Positions 42,392 to 51,188 of a stretch of DNA of 64,000 nucleotides are shown here, piece after piece (within the stretch, counting starts at the first letter, position 1; each line of letters begins with the position of its first letter). The position numbers and the translations under genes are program-made. The DNA comes from an uncultured bacterium (GTDB taxonomy: Bacteria; Actinomycetota; Coriobacteriia; Coriobacteriales; Coriobacteriaceae). Under the pieces are notes generated by a model that did not search any database, had not been told where the DNA came from, and saw only the letters and a list, made by a program, of their open reading frames with translations. Location: NCBI GenBank assembly GCA_905215505.1, contig CAJMPU010000002.1:1-64000 (forward strand), given 5' to 3'.

Positions 42392-44182
42392 ATGGCAGCC
42401 TTGTTCACGACCCCCAAACGCAATGACACTACCGCCGGAACCCATGTTGCCGAACCCGACGTTCGCCGTCGCATAGGACTCGCGCACGGCAGCTGGCGCC
42501 GCGTGACGCGCCGCATCGTCGTAGGCGCCGTGTGCGCGCTCACGGTGAGCTCGCTGCTCATGCCGAGCGTCTCGCTCGCGGCGGAATGGGTCAAGGTCGG
42601 CGAAACCAAATACAACGCCGGCACTGCGGCGGGCGACGAGACCGGCACCTGGTCGTGGGACGGCGCCGACGACTTGAAGCTCAACAACTATAACGGCGGC
42701 GAGATCCAGGCCGCAGGCAAGCTCAACGTGAATTACTCGGGAAACAACATCGTCACTGCCGACTGGATCGAAGGCATCAAGGCTTCTCATGGCAAGAATG
42801 AGAACGCCGAGCTCAATATCCAAGGCGACGCGGGCAGCACGCTCAGCGTGACATCTACTGAGGACGCTATCCTCTCCACGGGTAATATCAACATCGACGG
42901 AGCCGGATCCGTCAACGCCACGAGCGCTGGGTTTGATGCCATCGACGCCGAGGGCGATCTCGCTATCAAAGGTTCGGGCAACGTCAACGCCACGGGCGTA
43001 TCGGATGGCATCAGGGCAAACGGCAATATCACGATTGACGACAGCGGGGCCGTCACCGCCAGGGCTACCAAGGACAAGGGTATCGGAACCGACAAGAACC
43101 TCACCATCAAGGGTGGCGGCACAGTCGAGGCAAGCTCAGCCGATGGTGAGGCCATTTGGAGCGGCGGCAACATCAATATCTCGGACGGCAGCCAGGTCAA
43201 GGCGAGCTCCGAGAAAGACGCCGCCGTCGAGGCCAAGGGCAGCCTCGCAGCCACAAACGCCTCCCTCAACGCAAACGGTGTTGAATATGGCGTCTATGCC
43301 CACAAGGGCATCACACTCGATCATGCAAACGTGACAGTCCGCGCAAGTAAAGGCAGATACGGTGACGCCATTGCCCTCTTCACCTACCAAGACGTTATCG
43401 TCGTCAAGAACGGCTCCACCGTGGACGCGTTTGCGGAAGGCGAGGTTTCGGCTGCATTCTCCACCAGAAACGATCGACCCAACGAGGAGGGTGGCCACAT
43501 CTACATCAGCGACTCCGTTGTCAAGGCCATAGCCCGCTATGTCGAGAACGGCGACGGCCCCATCCCCTACAGCGAAAACCAAGATGGTGAGACGAGCCCC
43601 GAGCCCCAAGGCGAGAACATCGGCATCATCGCCCAGACCAGCGAGGGCGTCACACCCGCAGTCATCTCGATCATCCGCAGCAAGGTAACGGCCGAAGGAG
43701 ATACAGCGGCAATCTTTGCCCGTGCCATGAGCGCTGACGGCAAGACAATCGGCACCATCAAGATTGAGAACGCCGCCATCCAGACGCCCGAAGGCGGCAA
43801 GGTCATTGACTATCGCAAGCTCCGTGACGGCATCTACGAGGCAGGCCAAGCCATCGGCACAGGCGACGCTGTGATCGACTCCCCCTATAACGAAGCTGTC
43901 GCCAAGAGCATGGTCATCGCGCCTCCCGAGGTAGCCAAGCCGGAAGACCCCAAGCCCGACGAGACCAAGCCCGCAGAAAGCAAGCCCGCGGAGTCCAAGC
44001 AGAGCCCCAGGCCTGAGGGCTCAAAGCCGACCAAGGCCGTTGCGGCTTCAATCACGAAAGCCAAGACTACCGGCGTGCTCGCGGCAACCGGCGACACCTC
44101 GAGTGCGGCCATCGTGGCAACCGTCCTTGCGGGAACAGCCGCTATCGCCGCAGGCACCATGGCGAGCCGCAAGCGCTCTTAG
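42392..44182 (+). CDS. LAxTG-anchored beta-helix surface protein, copy 2
   Basis: 596 residues from ATG 42392, closely similar to copy 1 from end to end: same start MAALFTTPKRND, signal peptide, beta-helix rungs (GNINIDGAGSVNA, GDLAIKGSGNVNA, GNITIDDSGAVTA, NLTIKGGGTVEA), Pro/Lys linker (longer here, with ETKPAESKPAESKQ) and sorting signal VLAATGD plus RKRS. Differences concentrate in the middle (around residues 250-320 and the acidic loop NGDGPIPYSENQDG), as expected of a surface antigen under diversification. Its leader is also duplicated. Confidence 0.85.
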   Translation: MAALFTTPKRNDTTAGTHVAEPDVRRRIGLAHGSWRRVTRRIVVGAVCALTVSSLLMPSVSLAAEWVKVGETKYNAGTAAGDETGTWSWDGADDLKLNNYNGGEIQAAGKLNVNYSGNNIVTADWIEGIKASHGKNENAELNIQGDAGSTLSVTSTEDAILSTGNINIDGAGSVNATSAGFDAIDAEGDLAIKGSGNVNATGVSDGIRANGNITIDDSGAVTARATKDKGIGTDKNLTIKGGGTVEASSADGEAIWSGGNINISDGSQVKASSEKDAAVEAKGSLAATNASLNANGVEYGVYAHKGITLDHANVTVRASKGRYGDAIALFTYQDVIVVKNGSTVDAFAEGEVSAAFSTRNDRPNEEGGHIYISDSVVKAIARYVENGDGPIPYSENQDGETSPEPQGENIGIIAQTSEGVTPAVISIIRSKVTAEGDTAAIFARAMSADGKTIGTIKIENAAIQTPEGGKVIDYRKLRDGIYEAGQAIGTGDAVIDSPYNEAVAKSMVIAPPEVAKPEDPKPDETKPAESKPAESKQSPRPEGSKPTKAVAASITKAKTTGVLAATGDTSSAAIVATVLAGTAAIAAGTMASRKRS

Positions 44183-44239
44183 ACGCCTCTGCGCACATGG
44201 CAGCTCCCGCGAAGGCCCCGAGTCCCAGCACCGTTTAAC

Positions 44240-44277
44240 AACGCCACCGCCGAGCTCCCCTCCGGCGGTGGCGTTTT
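44240..44277 (+). terminator. Terminator after the second surface protein gene
   Basis: AACGCCACCGCCG (44240-44252) pairs with CGGCGGTGGCGTT (44263-44275), followed by TTTT. Confidence 0.9.
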
Positions 44278-44389
44278 CCATATGCGTCCGCAGGGTATGC
44301 ACGAGATTGTCTTTGGTCTAGCCCAACCTGCATGAGCCGGCGTGCGACAATGGGGGCCGTCGATATCACAACGCCGAGAGAAGCCCGTC

Positions 44390-45055
44390 ATGGAAGCGCA
44401 TCAAAAGCAGATAACCGTTCATGCACAGCATGCCGAAAGCGCACCAGTCATCTATCTTCCCGTGGTCATGGGCGACGGCACGGAGGTTTATGAACGCTGC
44501 CGAGAGCTCAACTGCCCGCCCTTCACGCTTGTCGGCATTGGCAGCCTCAACTGGAATCGCGAGCTGAGCCCCTGGGTATGCGACGGTACCGTGCGCGATG
44601 CCGAGCCCTTTGGTGGACAGGCCGCTGGTTTTCTTGACGAGTTGTTGAAGCAGATAATCCCAGAGGCCGAATCATCGCTCCCGCAACCGCCCACCTGGCG
44701 CGGCGTTGCCGGCTACTCGTTGGCGGGTCTTTTTGCACTGTGGGCACTTTGGCAAACAGATGTCTTTGAGCGCGCGGCGAGTGCATCGGGGTCGCTGTGG
44801 TTCCCCGGCTTTATCGACTACGCGCGCGAGCGCACGATGACAGCTACGCCCGACGCCGTCTATCTGTCACTCGGCAAAAAGGAAACCAAGACGCCCAACC
44901 GCATGATGCGGCACGTACTCGACGATACGCGCGCGATGGAAGAGCTGTTTATCGAGCGTGACATTCCAACAACGCTGGAGCTCAACCCCGGCAATCACTT
45001 TACCCAAACTGACCTGCGCATGGCACGCGGCATCCACTGGATACTGACGCATTAA
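44390..45055 (+). CDS. Alpha/beta-hydrolase esterase
   Basis: 221 residues from ATG 44390. Serine hydrolase features: strand and oxyanion region VIYLPVVMGDG, FTLVGIGSLNWNRELSPW, nucleophile elbow GYSLAGLFALWA (G-x-S-x-x-G), ASASGSLWFPGF, and a C-terminal histidine in ELNPGNHFTQ. Resembles the esterase D / siderophore-esterase (IroE, Fes-like) group. No signal peptide. Substrate unknown. Ends in a terminator shared with the uracil permease gene. Confidence 0.78.
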   Translation: MEAHQKQITVHAQHAESAPVIYLPVVMGDGTEVYERCRELNCPPFTLVGIGSLNWNRELSPWVCDGTVRDAEPFGGQAAGFLDELLKQIIPEAESSLPQPPTWRGVAGYSLAGLFALWALWQTDVFERAASASGSLWFPGFIDYARERTMTATPDAVYLSLGKKETKTPNRMMRHVLDDTRAMEELFIERDIPTTLELNPGNHFTQTDLRMARGIHWILTH

Positions 45056-45095
45056 AAATGGCATCCACGCGTACATACGCATGGACGCCATTTTT
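45054..45095. terminator. Bidirectional terminator between esterase and uracil permease genes
   Basis: AAAAATGGCATCCACGC pairs imperfectly with GCATGGACGCCATTTTT, giving an A-run and a T-run at opposite ends. Confidence 0.85.
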
Positions 45096-45115
45096 AATTT
45101 GGCTGAACGCAGCTG

Positions 45116-46450
45116 CTATTCAGCAGTCTCCTCAAGCTCGGAAGTATCGAACTCAAAGTCGTTACCGGGCAGGATGGCGTTGAGCACAATGCCCACCAGC
45201 GAGCCCACGGCAAGGCCCGAAAGCGAAATCGTCACGCCGCCCAGCTCCAGCACGATGGCGCCGGTGGTACTGTAGGCAATGCCGAGCGAAAGCACGAGCA
45301 CCAGAGCCGCCACCAGCACGTTGCGGTTGTTCTGGAAATCAACCTGGTTCTCGATAAGGTTGCGAACGCCCACGGCACTGATCATGCCGTAGAGCACAAG
45401 CGACACGCCACCGATAACGCATGCCGGCATAGCAGCGATCACAGCAGCGAACTTGGGGCAGAACGAAAGCACAATGGCACAGCAGGCGGCAATGCGAATC
45501 ACGCGCGGGTCGAACACGCGCGTCAGGGCAAGCACACCGGTGTTCTCACCATACGTCGTATTGGCAGGGGCGCCAAAGAGCGATGCCAAGATAGTCGCCA
45601 GGCCATCGCCGAGCAGGGTACGGTGCAGACCGGGATCGGCAATGTAGTTGCGCTCACAAGTCGATCCGATGGCGGAGATATCGCCAATGTGCTCAATCAT
45701 GGTCGCAAAGGCCAGTGGCATGATGGTGATAATGGCCGTCGTGGCAAGACTGCTATCGAACTGCGGTCCAAAGAGCGCGAACACGGTGTTGTCCCACACG
45801 ACAGGTAGACCGACCCACGGCGCGGCGGCAACCCCCGAAAAATCAACCTCGCCCAGCGCGGCCGCAACGGCATAGCTCACCACAACGCCCAGCAAAATCG
45901 GCACGATCTTGACCATGCCGCGCCCCCAAATATTGCAGATGACGATCACGGCCACAGCGACAACGGCAACAAGCCAATTGGTCTGGCAGTTGGCGATAGC
46001 AGAGCTTGCCAAGATCAGGCCGATGGAAATGACGATGGGGCCGGTCACCACCGGCGGGAAGAAGCGCATGACGTGCTTGGCGCCAAATGCACGGAACAGC
46101 GCTGCCAGCACCGGATAGAGCAGGCCGGCGCAGGCAACGCCCAGACAAGCGTAGGGCAAAAGCTCGGCCTCGCCGTTGGGTGCAATGGCGGCATAACCCG
46201 CGATAAAGGCAAACGACGAGCCCAGGAACGCGGGCACCTTACCGCGCGATAGAAAATGAAACAGCAGTGTGCCGATGCCGGCGAACAGAAGCGTCGTCGA
46301 AACGGAAAGGCCGGTGAGCACGGGCACGAGCACCGTGGCTCCGAACATCGCAAACATGTGTTGCAAACCCAACACGAACATGCGCGGGCGGCCGAGCGAC
46401 GATGCATCGTAGATGGCATCGGTGACGGCGGGCGTCGAGGATTGGGACAT
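45116..46450 (-). CDS. uraA: Uracil/xanthine permease (NCS2 UraA type)
   Basis: 444 residues from ATG 46450 (AAAGGA 5-6 bases upstream). Typical UraA features: MFVLGLQHMFAMFGATVLVPVLTG, VPAFLGSSFAFIAGYAA, FFPPVVTGPIVISIGL, and GAPANTTYGENTGVLALTRVFDPRVIRIAA with the ligand-binding glutamate region. About fourteen helices. Imports uracil by proton symport; xanthine is an alternative. Single gene. Confidence 0.9.
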   Translation of the reverse strand: MSQSSTPAVTDAIYDASSLGRPRMFVLGLQHMFAMFGATVLVPVLTGLSVSTTLLFAGIGTLLFHFLSRGKVPAFLGSSFAFIAGYAAIAPNGEAELLPYACLGVACAGLLYPVLAALFRAFGAKHVMRFFPPVVTGPIVISIGLILASSAIANCQTNWLVAVVAVAVIVICNIWGRGMVKIVPILLGVVVSYAVAAALGEVDFSGVAAAPWVGLPVVWDNTVFALFGPQFDSSLATTAIITIMPLAFATMIEHIGDISAIGSTCERNYIADPGLHRTLLGDGLATILASLFGAPANTTYGENTGVLALTRVFDPRVIRIAACCAIVLSFCPKFAAVIAAMPACVIGGVSLVLYGMISAVGVRNLIENQVDFQNNRNVLVAALVLVLSLGIAYSTTGAIVLELGGVTISLSGLAVGSLVGIVLNAILPGNDFEFDTSELEETAE

Positions 46451-46573
46451 GGAAGTCCTTTCATGATGGAAGGGCGATCAGGCATATCGGATAACCTGCC
46501 CGAACGATACGATCCGAACCATTGTACGTGATACGCCATGTCTCGCACGCGCCGTCACCTGCAAACGGTAGCG

Positions 46574-47707
46574 TTACTTCCAAACGCGCTCGGAAATGCG
46601 CTTGACCAGCGCGATCTTTGCCCACTGTTCGTCCTCGGTCAGTTTGTTGCCAATCTCGCAGCTGGCAAAGCCGCACTGCGGAGACAGATACAGGTTCTCG
46701 AGCGGCACGTACTTTGCCGCCTCGCGGATGCGCTCGACGATAACATCCTCGTTCTCGAGCTCTGCCGCCTTGGTGGTCACCAAGCCCAGCACCACCTTCT
46801 TGCCGGGGGCAACGTACTTGAGCGGCTCAAAACCACCGGCGCGGGGTGTGTCGAACTCCAGATAGAACGCATCGACGTTCTCATGTGCGAACAGGTACGG
46901 CGCGATGGGGTCGTAGCCGCCCTCAAAAGCATAGGTGGAATGATAGTTGCCGCGGCACACGTGCGTGTTGATGACCAAATCGTCAGGCTTGCCCGCGATG
47001 GCGGCATTGTTGAGCGCCACGCCCAGCTCGGACACCTTTTGCAGGTCGACCGGGCTCATGCCGGTTTTGGCGACAAAATCGGTATCGCAGTAGATGCCCC
47101 AGGTGCAGTCATCAAATTGGATGTTGCGGCAGCCCGCGGCATACAAGTCGGCGATCACCGTACGATAAGCGGCTGCAATGGCGTCGGCAAGTTCCTCATC
47201 GGTCTTATAGACAGCGCGCAGGCTCTCCTGCTGGCCGTCGCAGCGGTCGAGCGTGACTTCGGAGAACGTCTGGATCGGCGCCGGAATGGTTTGCCGTGCG
47301 ACCTGGCCCTCCCCCTCAAGCGCCTTGACGAACTTAAAATGCTCGACGAACGGGTGGTTCTCGCCGCTAATGGAACCGGTAACCACGGCGGTGTCGGCCG
47401 TCGTCTCCTCGTCATGGAACATATAACCCGTGCGTGAGGTGCGGCGCTCAATACCGTTAAGGCCCCACATAAAATCGAGGTGCCAGTAGCTGCGGCGGAA
47501 CTCGCCATCGGTGATCACCTGCAGGCCGGCGGCCTTCTGCTTGGCCACCAAATCGCGAATGGCATCGTCCTCGACGGCCTTAAGGCCGGAAGCGTCGAGT
47601 TTACCCGCGACATAGGCGGCACGGGCGTCCTTTACAGCCTGCGGACGAAGAAAGCTGCCGACGATATCGGCGCGAAACGGCGCGTTCGGTTGAATCGAAG
47701 TGCTCAT
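46574..47707 (-). CDS. Cobalamin-independent methionine-synthase-like protein (short MetE/YxjG type)
   Basis: 377 residues from ATG 47707 (AAGGGAG about 6 bases upstream). Corresponds to the C-terminal catalytic half of MetE: FRADIVGSFLRP start, QVITDGEFRRSYWHLDFMWGL, IPAPIQTF, NIQFDDCTWGIY, and zinc ligands in INTHVCRGNYHS (His and Cys) and LYLSPQCGFAS (Cys). YxjG/YxjH-type proteins transfer a methyl group to homocysteine but lack the folate-binding N-terminal half, so the donor is uncertain. A LysR gene lies 155 bases upstream on the same strand with a palindrome in between. Confidence 0.87.
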   Translation of the reverse strand: MSTSIQPNAPFRADIVGSFLRPQAVKDARAAYVAGKLDASGLKAVEDDAIRDLVAKQKAAGLQVITDGEFRRSYWHLDFMWGLNGIERRTSRTGYMFHDEETTADTAVVTGSISGENHPFVEHFKFVKALEGEGQVARQTIPAPIQTFSEVTLDRCDGQQESLRAVYKTDEELADAIAAAYRTVIADLYAAGCRNIQFDDCTWGIYCDTDFVAKTGMSPVDLQKVSELGVALNNAAIAGKPDDLVINTHVCRGNYHSTYAFEGGYDPIAPYLFAHENVDAFYLEFDTPRAGGFEPLKYVAPGKKVVLGLVTTKAAELENEDVIVERIREAAKYVPLENLYLSPQCGFASCEIGNKLTEDEQWAKIALVKRISERVWK

Positions 47708-47793
47708 AGATATCTCCCTTTGCATTGGTTGCTTTACTGGGACAGAGTATGAGCGCTCATATGGCTATCGTAAAATATACGTTTATAACAGTT

Positions 47794-47816
47794 TGATATA
47801 GATGCTTCCTATATCA
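47794..47816. promoter_or_regulatory. LysR-type box upstream of the MetE-like gene
   Basis: TGATATAG-n7-CTATATCA, an 8-bp perfect inverted repeat containing ATAG-n7-CTAT, which is the usual LysR geometry. A second palindrome, TATGAGCGCTCATA, lies at 47748-47761. Both lie between the MetE-like gene and the LysR gene. Confidence 0.6.
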
Positions 47817-47862
47817 GTCTGGACTGCAATAAAGAGACTTGAACCGTGCGGAGCACAGCACC

Positions 47863-48759
47863 CTAGATATGCTGACGAATCGCTTCGATATAGGCCTGCC
47901 CATAGCGCGTGAGCGTCGTATTTTTGCGCGTGATGATGCCAATCTCCATGTACTCGTCTACATCGAGCGGAATCGAGATGATGCCGGGACCGTTGAGCTC
48001 GTGACTGATCACGCCCGAGCATACCGTGTAGCCGTTGAGGCCCATGGCCAGGTTGAACAACGTCGCACGGTCGCGCACGCGGATATTCTTGCGACGCTCA
48101 AAAGTCGAGGTCAGTTCCTCGGAATAGTAAAACGAGTTATAGCTGCCCTGCTCGTAGGACAGGAACGGGTAGTCTTCCAAGTCCTCAAGCGTCACGCTCG
48201 AGCGGCCCGCCAGCGGATGGTCTGCGCACACGAAGACATGCGGCGTGGCGCAGAAGAGCCCCTCGAATACGAGCTCGTTGGCGGCAAGCATGCGCTCGAT
48301 AACCTCGCGGTTATGCTCGGATAAGTACAGGATGCCCAGTTCGCTTTTCATATGCGCGACATCCTCGATAATCTCGTGAGTCTGCTCCTCGCGCAGGGTG
48401 AAGTCGTAACGCGCGGCATCGAACTCGCGGATCACGTCAACAAACGCGTTAACGGCAAAGGAATAATGCTGGCAGCTCACACTAAAGTGCGGCACCTGCT
48501 CGGATGTGCCCTTGTACTTGCCCTCGAGCAGGTCGGCCTGGTCGAGCACCTGGCGCGCGTAGCCCAAGAAGGTCTCGCCCTCCTCGGACACAATGACGCC
48601 CTTGTTGGTGCGCTCAAAGATATGCACACCCATCTCGTTTTCGAGATCGCGGATCGATGCGGTAATCGAAGGCTGCGACACAAAGAGCCGGCGCGAGGCC
48701 TCGGTAATGCTGCCGCATTCGGCAACTTTGACGACATATCTGAGCTGCTGGAGCTTCAT
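47863..48759 (-). CDS. LysR-family regulator, probable control of methionine synthesis
   Basis: 298 residues from ATG 48759 (AAGGAG 6 bases upstream; the frame is open further but without a site). Helix-turn-helix MKLQQLRYVVKVAECGSITEASRRLFVSQPSITASIRDLENEMGVHIFER, then an effector domain. It follows the HAD phosphatase gene by 10 bases and precedes the MetE-like gene, so all three may be linked. A MetR- or CysB-like role is inferred from the neighbour and the LysR box; not proven. Confidence 0.88.
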   Translation of the reverse strand: MKLQQLRYVVKVAECGSITEASRRLFVSQPSITASIRDLENEMGVHIFERTNKGVIVSEEGETFLGYARQVLDQADLLEGKYKGTSEQVPHFSVSCQHYSFAVNAFVDVIREFDAARYDFTLREEQTHEIIEDVAHMKSELGILYLSEHNREVIERMLAANELVFEGLFCATPHVFVCADHPLAGRSSVTLEDLEDYPFLSYEQGSYNSFYYSEELTSTFERRKNIRVRDRATLFNLAMGLNGYTVCSGVISHELNGPGIISIPLDVDEYMEIGIITRKNTTLTRYGQAYIEAIRQHI

Positions 48760-48769
48760 GGCTGTCTCC

Positions 48770-49678
48770 TTAGCTGTTCGTGAGATTCGCGTCGGCAGTA
48801 CCCGGCAGGCGCATAAACGACGGCATCTCCCCCGTCGTGGCGCAGGCGGCGATCTGATGTAGAGCCCCGGCGACCGCATCGTCTGCCGCAGTGCCGATAT
48901 GCCAGCGCGCTGCCGCCGTGACGGCCTCGTTGGCATTGGCGACTGCAACGGAGTTGGGAACGGCATCGATCATGGGCAAATCATTATCAGAATCACCGAA
49001 TACGGCCACCTCGTCGGGCGTCAAGCCCAAAGCACGCGCCAGCTCCAGCGCAGCGCAGCCCTTGTCCCAACCAGCCGGAAGGATGTCGAACAGACGCACT
49101 CGGTTGTTGGGAAACACAAGCGAGAGTTCCGGCACCTCGGCGGCAACGCGCTCGCGTAGCTCCGCGAGCTCCTCACGCGAACGGGCACTCCAGATATTCG
49201 CCTTAAACACCGGCGCGTCATCGACAACGGGACGACACGGGGCCTCTTCGCCTTTGAGCCACGCATTGCCGCCTGATTCCATGGCGCGGCGCACGCGCTC
49301 GGCATCACGTGTCACGCAATAGGCATCGTTATCCCAAAAGTCATCACCTAAGCTGTAGACCTTCAGATAGGTATCGTCGGTTTCTTCTTCCAGATAGGCG
49401 GCTAAACGCATTAGTGCGTCGCTATCGGTCGCACGCGAGGCGACCGCCTCGCCGTCGACAAACATGACCTGGCCGTTACAGAATGCGCCGGTCGAATAGC
49501 ACTCGGAACGATTTTTAAACATCCAGCCCATCGCAGACGGCTGACGACCCGAAACCGGCCCAAAGTGCAGGCCCGCCGCCTGCATGGCATGAATGCCCTC
49601 GATGGCATAATCGCTGGCGCCGTTGCGCCCGGCCGGAATCAGCGTATCGTCCATATCGGTCAGCACAAGTTTAATCAT
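48770..49678 (-). CDS. HAD-superfamily Cof-type phosphatase
   Basis: 302 residues. Motif I LVLTDMDDTLIP with the nucleophile aspartate, motif II GPVSGRQPSAM, a C2 cap (about 85-190), and motif III/IV VFGDSDNDLPMID. Dephosphorylates sugar phosphates, nucleotides or PLP in the cytoplasm; substrate unknown. Start ATG 49678 preceded by GAGGGGA. Followed after 10 bases by the LysR gene. Confidence 0.88.
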   Translation of the reverse strand: MIKLVLTDMDDTLIPAGRNGASDYAIEGIHAMQAAGLHFGPVSGRQPSAMGWMFKNRSECYSTGAFCNGQVMFVDGEAVASRATDSDALMRLAAYLEEETDDTYLKVYSLGDDFWDNDAYCVTRDAERVRRAMESGGNAWLKGEEAPCRPVVDDAPVFKANIWSARSREELAELRERVAAEVPELSLVFPNNRVRLFDILPAGWDKGCAALELARALGLTPDEVAVFGDSDNDLPMIDAVPNSVAVANANEAVTAAARWHIGTAADDAVAGALHQIAACATTGEMPSFMRLPGTADANLTNS

Positions 49679-49718
49679 AAGGTCCCCTCGGTCATTCTTA
49701 ATCCCGTCTATTGTACCG

Positions 49719-49820
49719 ACCTGCCAAAAAGAGACAGGTTTATATTGGCAGGTTTTATCTGGGAAAACGCAAAGCCCCAGTTGTTACCTGCCAGAATAAA
49801 CCTGTCCCTTTTTGGCAGGT
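49719..49820. repeat. 102-base long palindrome with GGGACAG core
   Basis: Arms of about 45 bases: ACCTGCCAAAAAG... on the left and ...CTTTTTGGCAGGT on the right, with only about three mismatches in the outer 35 bases; each arm holds an inner TGGCAGGT, so two nested palindromes are present. It lies between the HAD gene start and the TPP riboswitch. Part of the GGGACAG group with 11380, 60054 and 60707. Confidence 0.8.
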
Positions 49821-49845
49821 GCGCTAGTATAGGGAACAACAGATT

Positions 49846-49938
49846 CGATGCGGGAGTGCCGGCGGTGCAAACCACAAGGCTGAGAGGGCATGGGGCCCAA
49901 TCCTTTGAACCTGTCAGTTAATGCTGGCGTAGGGAGCA
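49846..49938 (+). promoter_or_regulatory. TPP riboswitch (THI element)
   Basis: Shows the conserved blocks in order: GATGCGGGAGTGCC, GGCTGAGAGG, CCCAATCCTTTGAACCTG, GTTAATGCTGGCGTAGGGA. These are the thi-box features bound by thiamine pyrophosphate. It precedes thiM by about 65 bases, with a terminator in between, so TPP binding should favour termination. Confidence 0.95.
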
Positions 49939-49951
49939 TGCCGCCTTTTTA

Positions 49952-49981
49952 GGGGCGCTGTCTATGCACAGCGCCCCTTTT
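49952..49981 (+). terminator. Riboswitch-linked terminator
   Basis: GGGGCGCTGT (49952-49961) and ACAGCGCCCC (49968-49977), 6-base loop, then TTTT. It stands between the TPP aptamer and thiM and is the expression platform. Confidence 0.9.
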
Positions 49982-50003
49982 CTATGCCAAGGAGGCATGT
50001 GCA

Positions 50004-50843
50004 GTGATCGATTCGGAACAGCTTAAGCAAAACGTGATCAAGGCCGTGGAGGAGATTCGCGCCACCAATCCGATGGCGGGCTCCATCACCAACACGGTGA
50101 CGATCGACTTTGTCGCCAACGCACAGCTCGCCGTGGGCGGATCGGCCGCCATGGTCTATCTGCCCGACGAGGGCGAGGCACTCGTTGCCGGCGGCGGCGC
50201 CATCTATCTCAATATGGGCACGCTCTTTCCCATCTACGAGCAGACGATTCCCCGCGCGGCCAAGGCGGCACACGACGCCGGCAAGCCCTGGGTGCTCGAT
50301 CCGGTTGGTCTGGGCATCGGTAGCCTGCGCACCCAGCTGGTAAACGAGCTCAAGCAGTACAAGCCCGCCATCGTGCGCGGCAATGCCTCCGAGATCATTG
50401 CACTCGGCGGCCTGTGGGGTCTTGAGGGCGAGGCGGCTGATCTGAGCCGCGTGCGCGGCGTCGACACCACCGACACGGTCGACGCCGCCCGCGATGCCGC
50501 CGTGGCGCTCGCCCGCTACACCGGCGGCGCCGTAGTGGTCTCGGGCGAAGTCGACCTGATTACCGACGGCACGACCGTGGCCAAGTCCCACGGCGGCAGC
50601 CCGCTCATGTCCAAGATCACCGGCTGCGGCTGCTCGCAGGGCGGCGTGCTGGCCGTGTACGCCTGCGCCGCCGACCCGTTTACGGCAGCCGTCTGCGGCA
50701 CCGCCGTCTACAACGTTGCCGGCACGCGTGCCGCCGCCGTCGCCGATGCCCCGGCAAGCTTTAAGGTCGTCTTTATCGACGAGCTCTACCGCGCGACCGC
50801 CCAGGACATTGCCGATAACCGACTCGAGCTCGAGGAGGCATAA
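50004..50843 (+). CDS. thiM: Hydroxyethylthiazole kinase
   Basis: 279 residues from GTG 50004 (AAGGAGG about 9 bases upstream). ThiM motifs: NPMAGSITNTVTIDFVANAQLAVGGSAAM, PWVLDPVGLGIGSLRT, IVRGNASEIIALGG, VVVSGEVDLITDG and the anion hole with cysteine, MSKITGCGCSQGGV. Phosphorylates 4-methyl-5-hydroxyethylthiazole for thiamine salvage. First gene of the TPP-controlled operon; the next gene starts 3 bases later. Confidence 0.95.
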   Translation: MIDSEQLKQNVIKAVEEIRATNPMAGSITNTVTIDFVANAQLAVGGSAAMVYLPDEGEALVAGGGAIYLNMGTLFPIYEQTIPRAAKAAHDAGKPWVLDPVGLGIGSLRTQLVNELKQYKPAIVRGNASEIIALGGLWGLEGEAADLSRVRGVDTTDTVDAARDAAVALARYTGGAVVVSGEVDLITDGTTVAKSHGGSPLMSKITGCGCSQGGVLAVYACAADPFTAAVCGTAVYNVAGTRAAAVADAPASFKVVFIDELYRATAQDIADNRLELEEA

Positions 50844-50846
50844 GCC

Positions 50847-51188
50847 ATGTCCGAGCCCGCAACCGATGCCGGCATGAACACACTCGTCGCCGTGGCCATC
50901 GCCCCATGCGGTACCGGCGATGAGCTGTCCGCCGAGGTCGCCGAGGTCGTGCGTGTCATTCGCGAGAGCGGCCTTCCCAACCGCACCACCTCGATGTTCA
51001 CCGAGATCGAGGGCGACTGGGACGAGGTCATGCAGGTCGTGCGCGACGCGACCTTTGTGTTGGCGAGCAAGGGCATCCGCACCGAAGTCGTGCTCAAAGC
51101 CGATATTCGACCCGGATTTACCGACACCATGACCGGCAAACTCGAGCGCATGGAAGCACAGATCAAAAAGCAGGAGGAAGCACGATGA
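50847..51188 (+). CDS. Thiamine-binding (MTH1187/YkoF, DUF77) protein
   Basis: 113 residues. NTLVAVAIAPCGTGDELSAEVAEVVRVIRESGLPNRTTSMFTEIEGDWDEVMQVV matches the MTH1187/YqgV-type fold: an alternating ferredoxin-like layout with a conserved T-x-M-x-T-x-I-E-G segment. Members bind thiamine or its pyrimidine part. It lies between thiM and thiE, overlapping thiE by 4 bases, which supports a thiamine link. May act as a carrier or sensor. Confidence 0.8.
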   Translation: MSEPATDAGMNTLVAVAIAPCGTGDELSAEVAEVVRVIRESGLPNRTTSMFTEIEGDWDEVMQVVRDATFVLASKGIRTEVVLKADIRPGFTDTMTGKLERMEAQIKKQEEAR

